Shown: positions 62,739 to 64,000 of the stretch, piece after piece
How positions within the stretch are numbered: position 1 is the stretch's first letter
Layout: each line of letters begins with the position of its first letter
Assembly (NCBI GenBank): GCA_019359325.1
Contig: JAHHHN010000004.1
Location: forward strand, 186,001-250,000
DNA from: Mojavia pulchra JT2-VF2
GTDB taxonomy: Bacteria > Cyanobacteriota > Cyanobacteriia > Cyanobacteriales > Nostocaceae
Reading direction: 5' to 3'
Length of the DNA: 64,000 bases
Position numbers and translations under genes: made by a program
The notes under the pieces: generated by a model
The model's database searches: none
The model's input: the letters and a program-made list of their open reading frames with translations, nothing else
Told to the model about the DNA's origin: nothing

Positions 62739-63425
62739 TCAAGAACGGTTTAACTGCTGAATAATCCAATCCCGGACTGTTGGGTAAACTTCATCGGCTA
62801 CTTCATCTAAACCATGATGGGCATTAGGATAAAGAATTAGATGTTTGGGTTCTAGGGCTAGCTGATAAACACGTTGTGAACACTCAGGTGGTAATACTTC
62901 ATCAGCGATGCCATGCAGTAGCAGAAGCGAGCATTGTGTGGCTAGTTCTGGAACAGGATCTGTACCATAGGCTTGAGTCGCAAGGGTGACGACTGTATGG
63001 ACATCTGGAGATTGAGCAGCTGCTTGGATAACTACCGCACCCCCAAAAGAGTGACCAACTAAGGCTAGAGATTCGATACCTTCATCTTGCAAATAAGTAA
63101 TACCTGCAAGAACATCCAGAATTGATTCTTCTAATTGTGTTGGGTTGCGGTAGCGCACTCTCAAAGAAGCGATCGCCTCAGTTCTAAGATGCTCGCACAG
63201 CAAAGGGTAAAGTCCACGTGCAGGTGTATCCCATCCACCACCAACACCTCCTACCCAAATCACCGCTTTTTCAGCATCTTGCACGGAATAGTAGCGACAA
63301 TGAATTGAACCCCGACTCGTGATTAGTTTGACTGGATGATATTCTTCCCGCTGAGGTTCGATTTCAACATCCTGGACTATCATCTCAAATGATTCATCAT
63401 ATATAGGCTGCACAACATCCTCCAC
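62739..63425 (-). CDS. Alpha/beta hydrolase, dienelactone-hydrolase/alpha-beta fold type
   Basis: A 228-residue hydrolase with nucleophile motif LALVGHSFGGAVVIQ, Asp in LLHGIADEVLPPE and His in YPNAHHGLDE. The N-terminal tail (MEDVVQPIYDESFEMIVQDVEIEPQ) is acidic; WVGGVGGGWDTPARG contains the oxyanion loop. No signal peptide, substrate unknown. It may be co-transcribed with the isocitrate-lyase-family gene; upstream is a G-rich STRR string (GGGGAATGGGGAACGGGG near 63436). Confidence 0.85.
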   Translation of the reverse strand: MEDVVQPIYDESFEMIVQDVEIEPQREEYHPVKLITSRGSIHCRYYSVQDAEKAVIWVGGVGGGWDTPARGLYPLLCEHLRTEAIASLRVRYRNPTQLEESILDVLAGITYLQDEGIESLALVGHSFGGAVVIQAAAQSPDVHTVVTLATQAYGTDPVPELATQCSLLLLHGIADEVLPPECSQRVYQLALEPKHLILYPNAHHGLDEVADEVYPTVRDWIIQQLNRS

Positions 63426-63670
63426 AATATTAAGAGGGGAATGGGGAACGGGGGTTAGAAAGGATATTTTGCCGTTTCTTTCTTTAGAAAACCCTTCTGA
63501 TTAAACTCATATTAAATCTAGTTTCTATGCAGTAATCAGCAATAGCCTCTATCCACGGGCTAATAGCATTTAGCCTTTAGGTTGCTACAAGTCGCACTTT
63601 TGATGAATAATGCGTTAAAGCGCAACACGTCCTACAAATTTAGCATTTACTTTCTAAATAGTTTCTTAAC

Positions 63671-64000
63671 TTACTTTTCAACTATAGAAATTTTTAGATT
63701 AATAGTTTCTTTCAAACTGCTCAAGTAAGCTAACAGTGTATAAATAAAAATTACAATTCCTATCATTTCCAGCACCTCTTCAATAACTATACCAATAGCT
63801 GTTATTAGGCCGAGCCGACCAAAAACTTCTCTTAAAATCCCTCCTACCATTTCCATACCCAGAGTTCCACTTATATAGACAGTTGCAGCGAGCAAAAATA
63901 AATATTGAGTTTTGTTAGGTAGATGTCGTAAAAAATTGAAGTATTTAAATGCAAAAAATATTACTAAAGGAATGCCAAAAATCACCCAAGTTTGAAAAAA
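63671..64000 (-). CDS. Polytopic membrane protein, 3' part (cut by window edge)
   Basis: The frame is open through the right edge, so the N-terminus lies outside; a GTG at 63985 is only an internal codon (upstream codons read FFQTW). The visible 110 residues have about three membrane helices: WVIFGIPLVIFFAFKYFNF, YLFLLAATVYISGTLGMEMVGG and VLEMIGIVIFIYTLLAYL. The motif GTLGMEMVGG and a Glu-rich turn (IVIEEVLEMIG) are notable. Family not recognised beyond resemblance to uncharacterised cyanobacterial membrane proteins. Confidence 0.6.
   Translation of the reverse strand, partial: FFQTWVIFGIPLVIFFAFKYFNFLRHLPNKTQYLFLLAATVYISGTLGMEMVGGILREVFGRLGLITAIGIVIEEVLEMIGIVIFIYTLLAYLSSLKETINLKISIVEK

Noticed and set aside
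1-64000. CRISPR arrays, rRNA and tRNA genes, phage integrase
   Set aside because: Looked for regular spaced direct repeats, cloverleaf-like segments and recombinase motifs while reading; none seen, although a tRNA scan was not run.

Overview
This window is chromosomal DNA from a filamentous, heterocyst-type cyanobacterium of the Nostoc/Anabaena group. The HIP1 octamer GCGATCGC occurs throughout. Heptameric STRR repeats and small MITE-like palindromes sit between genes. Several genes are cyanobacterial hallmarks: a CyaB-type GAF-GAF-PAS adenylate cyclase, ycf46/ycf35, ndhD, a DUF2555 gene, a ho2-hemN pair and a tandem Yfr2-type small RNA locus. No rRNA, tRNA or CRISPR array was recognised. Homology calls come from reading motifs, not from database searches.

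Layout. 1-6 kb: end of a tyrosine-kinase-type exopolysaccharide gene, a DUF2808 protein, cyaB, 1.5 kb of non-coding repeat-rich DNA and a small Rieske protein. 6.4-11.1 kb is accessory: a secreted protein, a MITE, a dual-OB/DUF488/DUF488 cassette, a vapBC-like module whose toxin is split by a MITE, and hicBA. Here truncated copies of the 3' end of the next gene alternate with the toxin-antitoxin modules. 11.1-19.5 kb: a giant alpha-2-macroglobulin lipoprotein divergent from penicillin-binding protein 1C; a six-unit heptamer repeat lies inside the PBP reading frame. 20-28.5 kb: an Rrf2 regulator, hydantoinase/oxoprolinase A and B genes with a dual-specificity phosphatase gene between them, and an RHH-ycf46-ycf35 group. 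29-35 kb: heme catalase, homoserine kinase, a coiled-coil protein and ndhD. 35.5-37 kb: an AT-rich, HIP1-free island with a RelA/SpoT-like gene overlapping a DUF262 gene, the best candidate for an undescribed conflict system. 37-45.7 kb: urease accessory ureEFG, coaBC, DUF2555, an esterase, purH, two Yfr2-type RNAs, DUF3891, manganese catalase and GlsB.

46-49 kb: the low-oxygen tetrapyrrole pair hemN and ho2. Opposite them is an internally deleted remnant of a second acsF (chlAII) gene, so the usual chlAII-ho2-hemN set has lost one member. 49-59 kb: what looks like a complete fatty-acid beta-oxidation cluster (acyl-CoA synthetase, FadN-type bifunctional enzyme, thiolase, FadE-type acyl-CoA dehydrogenase) with a monoacylglycerol-lipase-like gene upstream. 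This pathway is considered missing from most cyanobacteria. 59.8-64 kb: a secreted subtilase, an isocitrate-lyase/PEP-mutase family enzyme, an alpha/beta hydrolase and a membrane protein cut by the window edge.

Themes are oxygen and peroxide management (two unrelated catalases, ho2/hemN, GlsB), lipid turnover (lipase plus beta-oxidation), envelope protection (A2M plus PBP1C), and repeated small-scale rearrangement by repeats and toxin-antitoxin modules.
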